A program made the position numbers and the translations under genes. A stretch of DNA of 64,000 nt, from the NCBI RefSeq assembly GCF_015163075.1, contig NZ_JADDXU010000012.1, positions 248,001-312,000 of the forward strand. The letters run 5' to 3'. Source of the DNA: Streptomyces justiciae (GTDB lineage Bacteria > Actinomycetota > Actinomycetes > Streptomycetales > Streptomycetaceae). The notes beneath the pieces are model-generated. The model was given only the letters and a program-made list of their open reading frames with translations. It ran no database searches and was not told the origin of the DNA. Numbering within the stretch: the first letter of the stretch is position 1; the number at the start of each line of letters is the position of its first letter. Positions 34,323 to 41,837 of this stretch are shown piece by piece.

Positions 34323-35338
34323 CGCTCACCTCCGGCGAGGACGAGCGCGTCGGCCTGCTCGTAGGACGCGTCGGTCTGCGCGTACCGGCGGCCGGTGTAG
34401 CGCAGATACACGTCGTCGAGCGAGGGGCGGGCGACGGTCGCGGCGGCGACGCCGACGCCGGCCCGCTCCAGGGCGCCGAGCAGGGCGGGCATCGCGGCCG
34501 CCCCGTCGTCGGCGCGGACGCTGGCCCGGTGGCCGTCGACCACCACCTCGTGCACGCCCGGCAGTCCGCCGAGGGCGCCCTTGAGCAGCGTACGACCCGC
34601 TTCGCCGACCGTGGCGCGCAGTTCCAGGTGGACGGCGTCGCCGCGGAGTTCGCCCTTGAGGGCGTCAGGGGTGCCTTCGACGACGACCCGGCCGCGGTCG
34701 ACGATCGCGACGCGTTCGGCGAGCCGGTCGGCCTCTTCGAGGTAGTGCGTGGTGAGCAGGATGGTCAGCCCCTCCTCGCCGGCGAGCCGGCCGATCTCGT
34801 CCCACATCGCGCTGCGGGCCTGCGGGTCGAGGCCGGTGGTGGGCTCGTCGAGGAAGAGGACCTGGGGGCGGTGCACCAGCCCGAGGGCGACGTCCAGTCG
34901 GCGTCGCATGCCGCCGGAGTAGCCCTTGACCTGGCGGTTCGCGGCGTCGGCCAGGGTGAAGCGGTCGAGCAGCTCGGCCACCCGGCGGTCGAGGTCGGCA
35001 CCCTTCACGCCGTAGAGCCGCCCTTGGAGCCGGAGGTTCTCGCGGCCGGTAGCGACGGGGTCGGCGCCGGAGTTCTGGGCGACCACGCCGATCGCGCGGC
35101 GGACCCGGTCCGGGTGGCTCAGGACGTCATGGCCGGCGACGGTGGCGGAGCCGGAGTCGGGGCGGGCCAGGGTGGTGAGGATCTTGACGGTGGTGGACTT
35201 GCCGGCGCCGTTGGGGCCGAGGAGCCCGAAGACCGTGCCGGGTTCGACGGTGAGGTCCATGCCGTTGAGGGCGGTGACCTCAACGGGGTAGGTCTTGATC
35301 AGCTGACGCGCCTCTACCGCGGGCGCACGGGTGTTCAT
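34319..35338 (-). CDS. ABC exporter ATPase (DrrA-like)
   Basis: 339 residues. Walker A GPNGAGKSTTVK, Q-loop VAQNSGADPVATGREN, signature YSGGMRRRLDVALGL, Walker B VLFLDEPTTGLDP and the H-loop LTTHYLEEADRL are all intact. The C-terminal 90 residues match the DrrA-type extension. It energises the permease encoded downstream. The gene lies 181 bases after the PadR gene, so it probably belongs to the same transcription unit or a second promoter in the gap serves it. Confidence 0.95.
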   Translation of the reverse strand: MNTRAPAVEARQLIKTYPVEVTALNGMDLTVEPGTVFGLLGPNGAGKSTTVKILTTLARPDSGSATVAGHDVLSHPDRVRRAIGVVAQNSGADPVATGRENLRLQGRLYGVKGADLDRRVAELLDRFTLADAANRQVKGYSGGMRRRLDVALGLVHRPQVLFLDEPTTGLDPQARSAMWDEIGRLAGEEGLTILLTTHYLEEADRLAERVAIVDRGRVVVEGTPDALKGELRGDAVHLELRATVGEAGRTLLKGALGGLPGVHEVVVDGHRASVRADDGAAAMPALLGALERAGVGVAAATVARPSLDDVYLRYTGRRYAQTDASYEQADALVLAGGER

Positions 35339-35519
35339 GGCAGGTGCTCTCCTGGGTGAGCGGATGACAGCTGATCCGCCGGAGGGGCACCGGGCTATCC
35401 TGGGTGTGCCGCACCTCGATCGCCTGGATGTGCCTCACGGCGGATTCAGCTCGGGGTTCGAGGCCCTGGCACCGCTGCTGCAACAGCCGTGCCGGGGCCT
35501 GTTCTCGTTCTGCTTCAGG

Positions 35520-36113
35520 TCACGTTTTCTCGTGCAGGGCCTTCCACTCCTCGATCCCGGGCAGTGCGCCCGACTTGAGCTCGTCGAGGAAGCCTCGGAC
35601 CCATTCCGCCTCGGCCTCCACCATGTGGAGCTGGAACTCGTTCTCCACGAGGAAGAGCCGGGGCAGCGTCTCGTACAGCTTCTCCAGCGCGCCGCGGCTG
35701 CTCGCCGCCTGGACCAGCAGGGCTTCGAGCCGCTCCTCCAGCAGGGTCACCACGTCGTCCGGGTGCAGCACGCCGAGCAGCGAGAGCGCGGTCTCGAAGA
35801 TCGGGTACTCCTTGGCCGGGTAGGCGACCAGGTCCGACATCCACTCGGTGGTCTCCTGGCGGCCGGCCGCTGTGATGCCGTACACCGTGCGCTCAGGGCG
35901 GTTGCCCTGCCGCTCCACGTCCGTGACCTCGACGAAGCCGTGCTTCTCGAGGCTCTGCACGACCGTGTAGAGCGAGCCATAGTTGATCTTCGTGCTGGAG
36001 TCCTTGCCCTGGCGGCGCAGGGTCTGGGCGATCTCGTAGGGATGCATCGGCTTCTGCCACAGCGTCGCCAGCACGGCGAGTGCCAGGGGGTTGCGGAGCT
36101 TGCGTCGCCGCAT
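35520..36113 (-). CDS. PadR-family transcriptional regulator
   Basis: 197 residues from the ATG at 36113, with GAGGTGA eight bases upstream. The winged-helix domain (LALAVLATLWQKPMHPYEIA, INYGSLYTVVQSLEKHGFVE, RTVYGITAAGRQ) is followed by a long C-terminal helical dimerisation part (PadR class 2). Such proteins repress efflux operons and are released by the exported drug. It precedes the DrrAB-like pair on the same strand, and two TATCGCG-containing sites stand in its promoter. Confidence 0.92.
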   Translation of the reverse strand: MRRRKLRNPLALAVLATLWQKPMHPYEIAQTLRRQGKDSSTKINYGSLYTVVQSLEKHGFVEVTDVERQGNRPERTVYGITAAGRQETTEWMSDLVAYPAKEYPIFETALSLLGVLHPDDVVTLLEERLEALLVQAASSRGALEKLYETLPRLFLVENEFQLHMVEAEAEWVRGFLDELKSGALPGIEEWKALHEKT

Positions 36114-36162
36114 GGTCCGGTTCACCTCGCATCCCCACCCGCATCCGAATATCCGTAGCCGA

Positions 36163-36210
36163 ACATATCGCGATCTACGACCAACCGTCAATAGACACGA
36201 TGTATCGCGT
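36163..36210. promoter_or_regulatory. Two PadR-like sites upstream of the padR gene
   Basis: ACACGATGTATCGCGT (36195-36210) is an imperfect dyad with TATCGCG. ACATATCGCGATC (36163-36175) repeats TATCGCG around a perfect ATCGCGAT. PadR operators in actinobacteria often look like ATATCG/CGATAT dyads, so autoregulation is plausible. Confidence 0.4.
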
Positions 36211-36292
36211 TCGGGCGGACCATGCAAGGGCGTGAGGAGTTGGGACCGCCTTCGACATGACCGCGTCATCGAGGCGAAACAGCGCCTCCTTA

Positions 36293-36314
36293 ATTTCTGT
36301 CGCCTGACAGGAAT
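36293..36314 (+). promoter_or_regulatory. Guanidine/urea regulon operator, copy at the APC permease
   Basis: ATTTCTGTC, then GCCT, then GACAGGAAT: half-sites match at 8 of 9 positions. Preceded by TA, it is a near copy of the perfect palindrome at 44423-44448. It lies 24 bases upstream of the permease GTG, the same distance as the other copy from its gene. Confidence 0.7.
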
Positions 36315-36338
36315 CCCACGTCGAAGGCAGGTGCCTCC

Positions 36339-37883
36339 GTGACGACCACCACCCCGTCCGACGTCCGCCCCGATCCACCGCACTCCCCCGACGACCGCTC
36401 CCTCGCCGAGTTCGGCTACCGCCAGGAGCTGCACCGCAGCCTCGGCAAATACGCCTCCTTCGCGGCCGGGTTCTCCTTCATCTCCGTCCTGACGACCGTC
36501 TTCCAGTTCTTCGCCTTCGGGTACGCGTTCGGCGGCCCCGTCTTCTTCTGGGCCTGGCCCGCGGTGCTGCTCGGGCAGCTGATGGTGGCCGCCTGCTTCG
36601 CCGAGCTGGCGGCGCGCTATCCGATCTCGGGCGCGATCTACCAGTGGTCGTCCCGGCTGTCGAACCTCACCTTCGGCTGGTTCGCCGGCTGGATCATGGT
36701 GATCGGGCAGATCGTGGTGGTCGCGGCGGCGGCCCTGGCCCTCCAGATGGTGCTGCCTGCCATCTGGTCCGGCTTCCAGCTGGTCGGCACCGACCCGGCG
36801 CCGACCTCGGCGGACGGCGCGGCCAACGCGGCGCTGCTCGGGGTGGTCCTGCTCGCGCTGACGACGCTGGTGAACGTCCTGGACAACCGCGTGATGTCGG
36901 TCATCAACCGGGTCGGCGTGACGGCCGAGATCATCGGCGCGGTCCTCATCGTCGTGCTGCTGCTCACGCACTCCGAGCGCACGCCGGGCATCACCTTCCA
37001 CACCGAGGGCGCGGCGCAGAGCGGCCTGTTCGGGGCGCTGCTGGTCGGTTCGTTCACGGCGGCGTACGTGATGATCGGCTTCGACAGCGCGGGCGAGATG
37101 AGCGAGGAGACGCACCATCCGCGTCGTACCGCTCCCCGTACGATCCTCACCGCGCTGGGCGCGGCGGGGCTGCTCGGCGGGCTGATCGTGCTGGGCGGCC
37201 TGCTGGCGGCGCCGAGCCTCACGGACGGGCACCTCGCGGTGGACGGGCTGAGCTACGTCCTCACCAGCAGCCTGGGTGACGGGGTGGGGAAGGTGCTGCT
37301 GGCCGACGTGGTGGTGGCGATCGCGGTGGCGACCCTGGCGATCCAGACGGCGGCCTGCCGGATGCTGTTCTCCATGGCCCGCGACGGCCAACTGCCCTTC
37401 TCGGCACGGCTCGCCCGGGTCAACCCGCGCACCGGCATGCCGACCGCGCCCGCCCTGGTCGTCGGCACCCTCGCCGCCGCCCTGCTCCTGCTGAACTTCG
37501 CCTCACCGGAGGCGTTCCTGGCCATCGGCACGACCTGCATCGTGATGCTGTACCTGGCGTACGCGATGGTCACCGGCCCGCTCCTCGTCACCCGCCTGCG
37601 CGGCGGCTTCACCACCACCACCGGCACCGACGAGACCGGCGCCTGCCTCTTCTCCCTGGGCCGCTGGGGCGTCCCGGTCAACGCGCTCGCCCTGCTCTAC
37701 GGCCTCCTCATGGCCGTCAACCTGGCCTGGCCACGGGCGGCGGTGTACGACCCGGCGGGGGGCCACTGGTGGTTCCAGTGGTTCACGGTGCTCTTCCTCG
37801 GCGTCACCGTCGCGGCGGGCGTGGCCTACCGCGCGTACAAGGCCCGCGCGACGGTGGCCGCGGAGGCCGTCGCCCCGGCGTGA
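36339..37883 (+). CDS. APC-superfamily permease, probably for the guanidine/urea carboxylase pathway
   Basis: 514 residues, GTG start at 36339. About 12 membrane helices; opening FGYRQELHRSLGKYASFAAG, then CFAELAARYPISGAIYQWSS, is typical of amino-acid/amine APC permeases. A permease subfamily linked to urea carboxylase systems is known (the 'ureacarb_perm' type), and this protein resembles it in size and layout. The operator at 36293-36314, shared with the TetR/carboxylase locus 8 kb away, links it to that pathway. The GACE/E-rich loop FDSAGEMSEETHHPRR is a family feature. Substrate guanidine, urea or a related cation is inferred. Confidence 0.88.
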   Translation: MTTTTPSDVRPDPPHSPDDRSLAEFGYRQELHRSLGKYASFAAGFSFISVLTTVFQFFAFGYAFGGPVFFWAWPAVLLGQLMVAACFAELAARYPISGAIYQWSSRLSNLTFGWFAGWIMVIGQIVVVAAAALALQMVLPAIWSGFQLVGTDPAPTSADGAANAALLGVVLLALTTLVNVLDNRVMSVINRVGVTAEIIGAVLIVVLLLTHSERTPGITFHTEGAAQSGLFGALLVGSFTAAYVMIGFDSAGEMSEETHHPRRTAPRTILTALGAAGLLGGLIVLGGLLAAPSLTDGHLAVDGLSYVLTSSLGDGVGKVLLADVVVAIAVATLAIQTAACRMLFSMARDGQLPFSARLARVNPRTGMPTAPALVVGTLAAALLLLNFASPEAFLAIGTTCIVMLYLAYAMVTGPLLVTRLRGGFTTTTGTDETGACLFSLGRWGVPVNALALLYGLLMAVNLAWPRAAVYDPAGGHWWFQWFTVLFLGVTVAAGVAYRAYKARATVAAEAVAPA

Positions 37884-37902
37884 CGATCTACCCTGGCCGG
37901 TG

Positions 37903-38850
37903 ATGAGACGCAAGAACCGGATCCCGCCCTCTCCCCTCCCCCAGCGCGAGGGGGTGGACCCGGTGCGAGTGCGGCTGCCCCCCGAGGGGCCGTGGACCAC
38001 GGTCCGGGAGCACCTCGTGGAGCGGCTCAGCGGGGCGGGGACCGGGGTCGTCGACGGCATGTTCACGGCGGGGCAGGTCGTCGACGCGGACGGCCGGGCG
38101 GTGGCGCCCGACGCGGAGTACGTGCCCGGCATGTACGTGTGGTTCCACCGCGAGCTGCCGTACGAGCCGGTCGTGCCGTTCCCGCTCACGGTCGTCCACC
38201 GGGACGAACACATCGTCGTCGCCGACAAGCCGCACTTCCTGGCCACCACCCCGCGCGGCAGCCATGTCACCGAGACCGCGCTCGCCCGGCTCCGCCGGGA
38301 GCTGGACATCCCAACCCTCGGTGCCGCGCACCGGCTCGACCGGCTCACGGCCGGACTCGTGCTGTTCACGGTGCGCCCCGCGGAACGCGGCGCGTACCAG
38401 ACCCTGTTCGCCGAGCGACGGGTCCGCAAGGAGTACGAGGCGATCGCATCGTACGACCCCTCCATCGCCCTTCCTCGGACCGTGCGCAGCCGGATCGTGA
38501 AGGAGCGCGGGGTGCTGGCCGCCTATGAGGTGGCGGGCGAGCCCAACGCCGTCAGCCGGATCGAACTCATCGACCGCCGCGACGAGTTGGGCCGGTACCG
38601 GCTGCTGCCGGCCACCGGGCAGACCCATCAGCTGCGCGTCCACATGAACGCCCTGGGCCTGCCCATCCTCGGTGATCCGCTGTACCCGGTGGTGGCCGAC
38701 GCCGTGCCGGCCGGTGACTTCCGGCGACCGCTGCAACTGCTGGCACGCTCACTGGAGTTCACCGATCCGGTCACGGGAGTGGAGCACCGGTTCCGCAGTG
38801 CCGCGACGCTGGAAGCCTGGTCCTCGTACGCCACCTGGGCCGGTCAGTAA
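37903..38850 (+). CDS. RluA-family RNA pseudouridine synthase
   Basis: About 315 residues (ATG 37903; a GTG directly before it is possible). An N-terminal S4-like region (TVREHLVERLSGAG) precedes the catalytic domain with the active-site aspartate in AAHRLDRLTAGLVLF and the later motif LLPATGQTHQLRVHMNALGL, then PILGDPLYP. It isomerises uridine in rRNA or tRNA; the target base cannot be assigned. It ends in a 7-base overlap with the convergent P450 gene and lies 19 bases after the APC permease gene. Confidence 0.92.
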   Translation: MRRKNRIPPSPLPQREGVDPVRVRLPPEGPWTTVREHLVERLSGAGTGVVDGMFTAGQVVDADGRAVAPDAEYVPGMYVWFHRELPYEPVVPFPLTVVHRDEHIVVADKPHFLATTPRGSHVTETALARLRRELDIPTLGAAHRLDRLTAGLVLFTVRPAERGAYQTLFAERRVRKEYEAIASYDPSIALPRTVRSRIVKERGVLAAYEVAGEPNAVSRIELIDRRDELGRYRLLPATGQTHQLRVHMNALGLPILGDPLYPVVADAVPAGDFRRPLQLLARSLEFTDPVTGVEHRFRSAATLEAWSSYATWAGQ

Positions 38851-40340
38851 CCCCGCCACCAGCGCAGGAAGCGCCGCCAGGCACCCATCGGCCGTGCGGG
38901 TTCGGGCGTCGGCAGGGGCGGCTGCGGTGCCGTGGGCGCGGCCGGCCGGGGCTCCGCCGCCACGGGCGTCACCGGGGCCGTCGGCTCCGCCGGTTCCGTG
39001 CTGACCTGCCACGCGGGTCGCTGCTGCGGCACCGGCGCGTGGCCCGGCTTCTGCATGACGTCCTGCTGCGGCTTGGGCTCGAACCGAACGGGCAGCTCCA
39101 CCAGATGCCGCGAGGAGATCGACTGCCGCCACTCCAACTCGTCCTCGTGACAGTCGAGTTGGACGTCCGGAAGCCGCATCAGCAGCGCGTCGACACCGGT
39201 GTCGGCGATGCCACGGGCGATGTCCTGACCGGGGCACTCGTGCGGACCGCCGCCGAAGGCGAGGTGGGAGCGGTTGCCCTGCATGTTGGCGTTGAGGTCG
39301 GGACGGACCCGGGGGTCGACGTTGCCCGGCGCGATCCCGAACAGCAGGCCGTCGCCCTTGCGGATGCGCTGGCCGCCCAACTCGGTGTCCTGCTTGGCGT
39401 AGTAGGCGAAGACGGTGCTGAACGGCGGCTCGTCCCACAGGGACTGCTCGACCGCCTGCGGGACCGTCATCTGGCCGCCGTTGAGCCGGGCGCGGAAGCC
39501 GGGGTCGGTGAGGACCATGCGGATGACGTTGCCGATGAGGTTGACCGTGGCCTCGTAGGCGGCCATGAGGACGAGCCAGAGGTGGGTGGTGACCTCGTCG
39601 TCGGTGAGCTTCGCCGGGTGCAGGACCAGGTGGCTCGCGAAGTCGTCCTGCGGGTCCTTGCGGCGGCGTTCGGCGAGCCGCTGGAGGACGCCCATGACGT
39701 ACCCCTGGCTGGCGTTGGCGGTCTCGGTGCCCTTGAGGAGGTCGCGGGTGGCCTGGACGAGCCGGTCGTTGTACTCGTCCGGCATGCCGAGGATCTCGCA
39801 CAGGATGGCCATCGGCAGATGCTCGGCGAACTGGCTCATCAGGTCCGCCTCGCCGGTCTCGCAGAACTCGTTGACCAGGCGCTGGGTGTAGCGGTTGATG
39901 TGGCGGCGGATGGCGCGGTAGTCGATGGTCGACATGGCGCCGGTGACCGCGCCGCGCAGCCGCAGGTGCTCGTCGCCCTCGGCGTAGGAGCAGATGGGCG
40001 CCCAGGCGATGTGCGGCATCATCGGGTGGTCGGGCTTGACCATGCCCTCGATCTGCGGGGTCCAGATGCGGCTGTCCCGGCAGAAGTGCGAGGGCGTGCC
40101 CACCAGATGGAGGTTCTCGGCGTGGCCGAGGACGATCCACATGGGGACGTCGTCGTGGAGCAGCACGGGCGCCACCGGGCCGTGTTCGTCACGGAGTTTC
40201 TCGTAGAGCCCTTCGAGGTCCTCCGCCTCGGGGCCGTACAGCCTGTGCAGCCCCCCGGGGCCGAGGTTGTGGGCGGGGCAGCCGGGGGGCGGGCCGGCCA
40301 TGGGGCCGGCGCCGGTCAGGGAGTGGGGTTCAGGCGTCAC
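38844..40340 (-). CDS. cvnE: Conservon cytochrome P450, CYP157-like, lacking the ExxR motif
   Basis: 498 residues. The heme-binding loop FGGGPHECPGQ (Cys369) is canonical. The I-helix has YEATVN in place of the usual acid/Thr oxygen-activation pattern. The K-helix reads AVEQSLWDEPP: residue 301 is Leu and 302 Trp, so the near-universal ExxR arginine is missing, as reported for the CYP157 family. The C-terminal 90 residues are a Pro/Ala-rich linker ending in a Trp/Arg-rich segment (GAWRRFLRWWRGY). It is the last gene of the conservon, 75 bases after cvnD. In S. griseus the equivalent locus (rar) represses development. Confidence 0.92.
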   Translation of the reverse strand: MTPEPHSLTGAGPMAGPPPGCPAHNLGPGGLHRLYGPEAEDLEGLYEKLRDEHGPVAPVLLHDDVPMWIVLGHAENLHLVGTPSHFCRDSRIWTPQIEGMVKPDHPMMPHIAWAPICSYAEGDEHLRLRGAVTGAMSTIDYRAIRRHINRYTQRLVNEFCETGEADLMSQFAEHLPMAILCEILGMPDEYNDRLVQATRDLLKGTETANASQGYVMGVLQRLAERRRKDPQDDFASHLVLHPAKLTDDEVTTHLWLVLMAAYEATVNLIGNVIRMVLTDPGFRARLNGGQMTVPQAVEQSLWDEPPFSTVFAYYAKQDTELGGQRIRKGDGLLFGIAPGNVDPRVRPDLNANMQGNRSHLAFGGGPHECPGQDIARGIADTGVDALLMRLPDVQLDCHEDELEWRQSISSRHLVELPVRFEPKPQQDVMQKPGHAPVPQQRPAWQVSTEPAEPTAPVTPVAAEPRPAAPTAPQPPLPTPEPARPMGAWRRFLRWWRGY

Positions 40341-40415
40341 AGTGGTCGCTCCGAAGTGGATCCGGTTGCAGGGGAGTTGAGGTCGGGTGGCGGCGCCCGT
40401 CAGAGATGCGGGGCG

Positions 40416-41036
40416 TCAGGTGAGGGCGCCCGTCATGGCGAGCGAGTGCAGGAAGCGCATCAGGGTCATCAGCACGTCGCGGCTGGACGCCCGGCGGCGC
40501 GCGTCGCACTCCACGATGGGGATGTCCGGGGCCAGGTCGAGCGCGCTGCGCAGGTCCGCGATGGGGTAACGCGGCCCGTCCGGGAAGGTGTTGACGGCGA
40601 CGACGAAGGGCACGCCGCGCTCCTCCAGTCGTCCTATGACGTCGAAGCTGACCTCCAGGCGGCGGGTGTCGACGAGCACCACCGCGCCGAGCGCGCCTTC
40701 GAACAGGCCGTTCCACAGGAACCAGAAGCGTTCCTGGCCGGGGGTGCCGAACAGGTACAGCACGAGCTGGTCGGTGATGCTGATCCGGCCGAAGTCCATG
40801 GCGACGGTGGTGGCCGTCTTGGTGTCGGAGCCGAAGTTGTCGTCGACGCCGATACCGGCCTGCGTCATGGTCTCCTCGGTGGTCAGCGGCCTGATCTCGC
40901 TGACCGAGCCGACCATCGTCGTCTTGCCGACTCCGAAGCCGCCCACGATCACGATCTTCACCGCGGCCTGGGCCGTGTGCGGCAGATGATCCTCTGTCCG
41001 TGGTCCGGGGATGGTGTCAGAGCCTTTGAAGTCCAT
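40416..41036 (-). CDS. cvnD: Conservon small GTPase-like ATP/GTP-binding protein
   Basis: 206 residues. P-loop GGFGVGKTTMVG, a switch region with TQAGIGVDDN, the G3-like FGTPGQERFW and the G4-like AVNTFPDGP. This is the Ras/Arf-like CvnD family that acts with CvnB (roadblock) and CvnC, similar in layout to eukaryotic and MglA-type switches. Its first 20 bases overlap cvnC, indicating coupled translation. It sits before the P450 gene. Confidence 0.95.
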   Translation of the reverse strand: MDFKGSDTIPGPRTEDHLPHTAQAAVKIVIVGGFGVGKTTMVGSVSEIRPLTTEETMTQAGIGVDDNFGSDTKTATTVAMDFGRISITDQLVLYLFGTPGQERFWFLWNGLFEGALGAVVLVDTRRLEVSFDVIGRLEERGVPFVVAVNTFPDGPRYPIADLRSALDLAPDIPIVECDARRRASSRDVLMTLMRFLHSLAMTGALT

Positions 41037-41433
41037 GCATCACCGCTTCGAGAAGGGAACGGTCGGGGAGCGCCTGCCGGACGATCGGGGCGCGCGCCTG
41101 CACCAGTTCGGCCGTCAGCATCTCGGTGAGCAGTACGGTCACCACGCTGAACGGCAGGTTGAGATAGGCCGAGAGCTCGGCCACCGACAGGGGGGCCGTG
41201 GTGAGCCGGAGCATCGCCGTCTGCTCGGGCGTCGCGGAGGGCGGTGGGTCGGCGCGCGCCACGATTAACGTGACGAGGTCGAGGTCGGCGCGTTCGCCGT
41301 CCGGTCCCGCGACCACGTAGAGGCGTTCCGGGGGCCGCTTTCCGTCGCCGCCCTCGCCCTCGGGCGTGGGCTTGGGGACCGGTTCGACCGCTTCTTGACT
41401 GGGGTATCGCCGCCGGCGTTGCGGAGGAGTCAT
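41017..41433 (-). CDS. cvnC: Conservon DUF742 protein
   Basis: 138 residues from the ATG at 41433 (MTPPQRRRRYPSQ), overlapping the cvnB stop as ATGA. After a basic, charged N-terminus, the DUF742 domain (RPPERLYVVAGPDGERADLD and the winged-helix-like LSVAELSAYLNLPFSVVTVL) resembles a MarR-like fold without an obvious DNA-binding role. Component of the CvnABCD complex at the membrane. Confidence 0.95.
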   Translation of the reverse strand: MTPPQRRRRYPSQEAVEPVPKPTPEGEGGDGKRPPERLYVVAGPDGERADLDLVTLIVARADPPPSATPEQTAMLRLTTAPLSVAELSAYLNLPFSVVTVLLTEMLTAELVQARAPIVRQALPDRSLLEAVMHGLQRL

Positions 41434-41837
41434 ACGGTCTGGCCGTTGCGCCGGGGCGGACTGGTGAGGTGGGCCCCGATCCGGACCACCAGGTCGCGCA
41501 TTCTGTTGCTCATCAGGCCCGGTTCGGCGACCACGTCGGACAGGACCGCGAGGTAGGCGTTGGGGCCGGCGGCCATCAGATAGAAGTAGCCGCCGTTGAT
41601 CTCGATGAGGACCATCTTCATCCGGCCGTCGCTGCCCGGGATCTCGTGGGCCACGGCACCGGCCAGGCTCTGCAGCCCGGCGCAGGCCGCGGCGACGCGG
41701 TCGGCGGCGTCCGGGTCGCCGCCGTGGCGGGCGATGCGCAGGCCGTCGGCGGAGAGCACCACGATCATCTCGATGCCCGGTACGCCATCGGCGAGATCCT
41801 TGAGCATCCAGTCGAAGTTGGCGCGCTGCTGGATCAC
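41430..41837 (-). CDS. cvnB: Conservon roadblock/LC7 domain protein
   Basis: 135 residues, GTG start at 41837 overlapping the cvnA stop (GTGA). The sequence NFDWMLKDLADGVPGIEMIV and VVLSADGLRIARHGGDP is the roadblock/LC7 fold, which in MglB-like proteins acts on the partner GTPase. It is thus the expected regulator of CvnD. All four cvnA-D genes overlap, so they should be made in fixed ratio. Confidence 0.95.
   Translation of the reverse strand: MIQQRANFDWMLKDLADGVPGIEMIVVLSADGLRIARHGGDPDAADRVAAACAGLQSLAGAVAHEIPGSDGRMKMVLIEINGGYFYLMAAGPNAYLAVLSDVVAEPGLMSNRMRDLVVRIGAHLTSPPRRNGQTV

Noticed and set aside
35520..37391. 623-codon version of the PadR protein
   Set aside because: The upstream part lies antisense to the APC permease and has no domain; the ATG at 36113 has a good ribosome binding site and the PadR start pattern.
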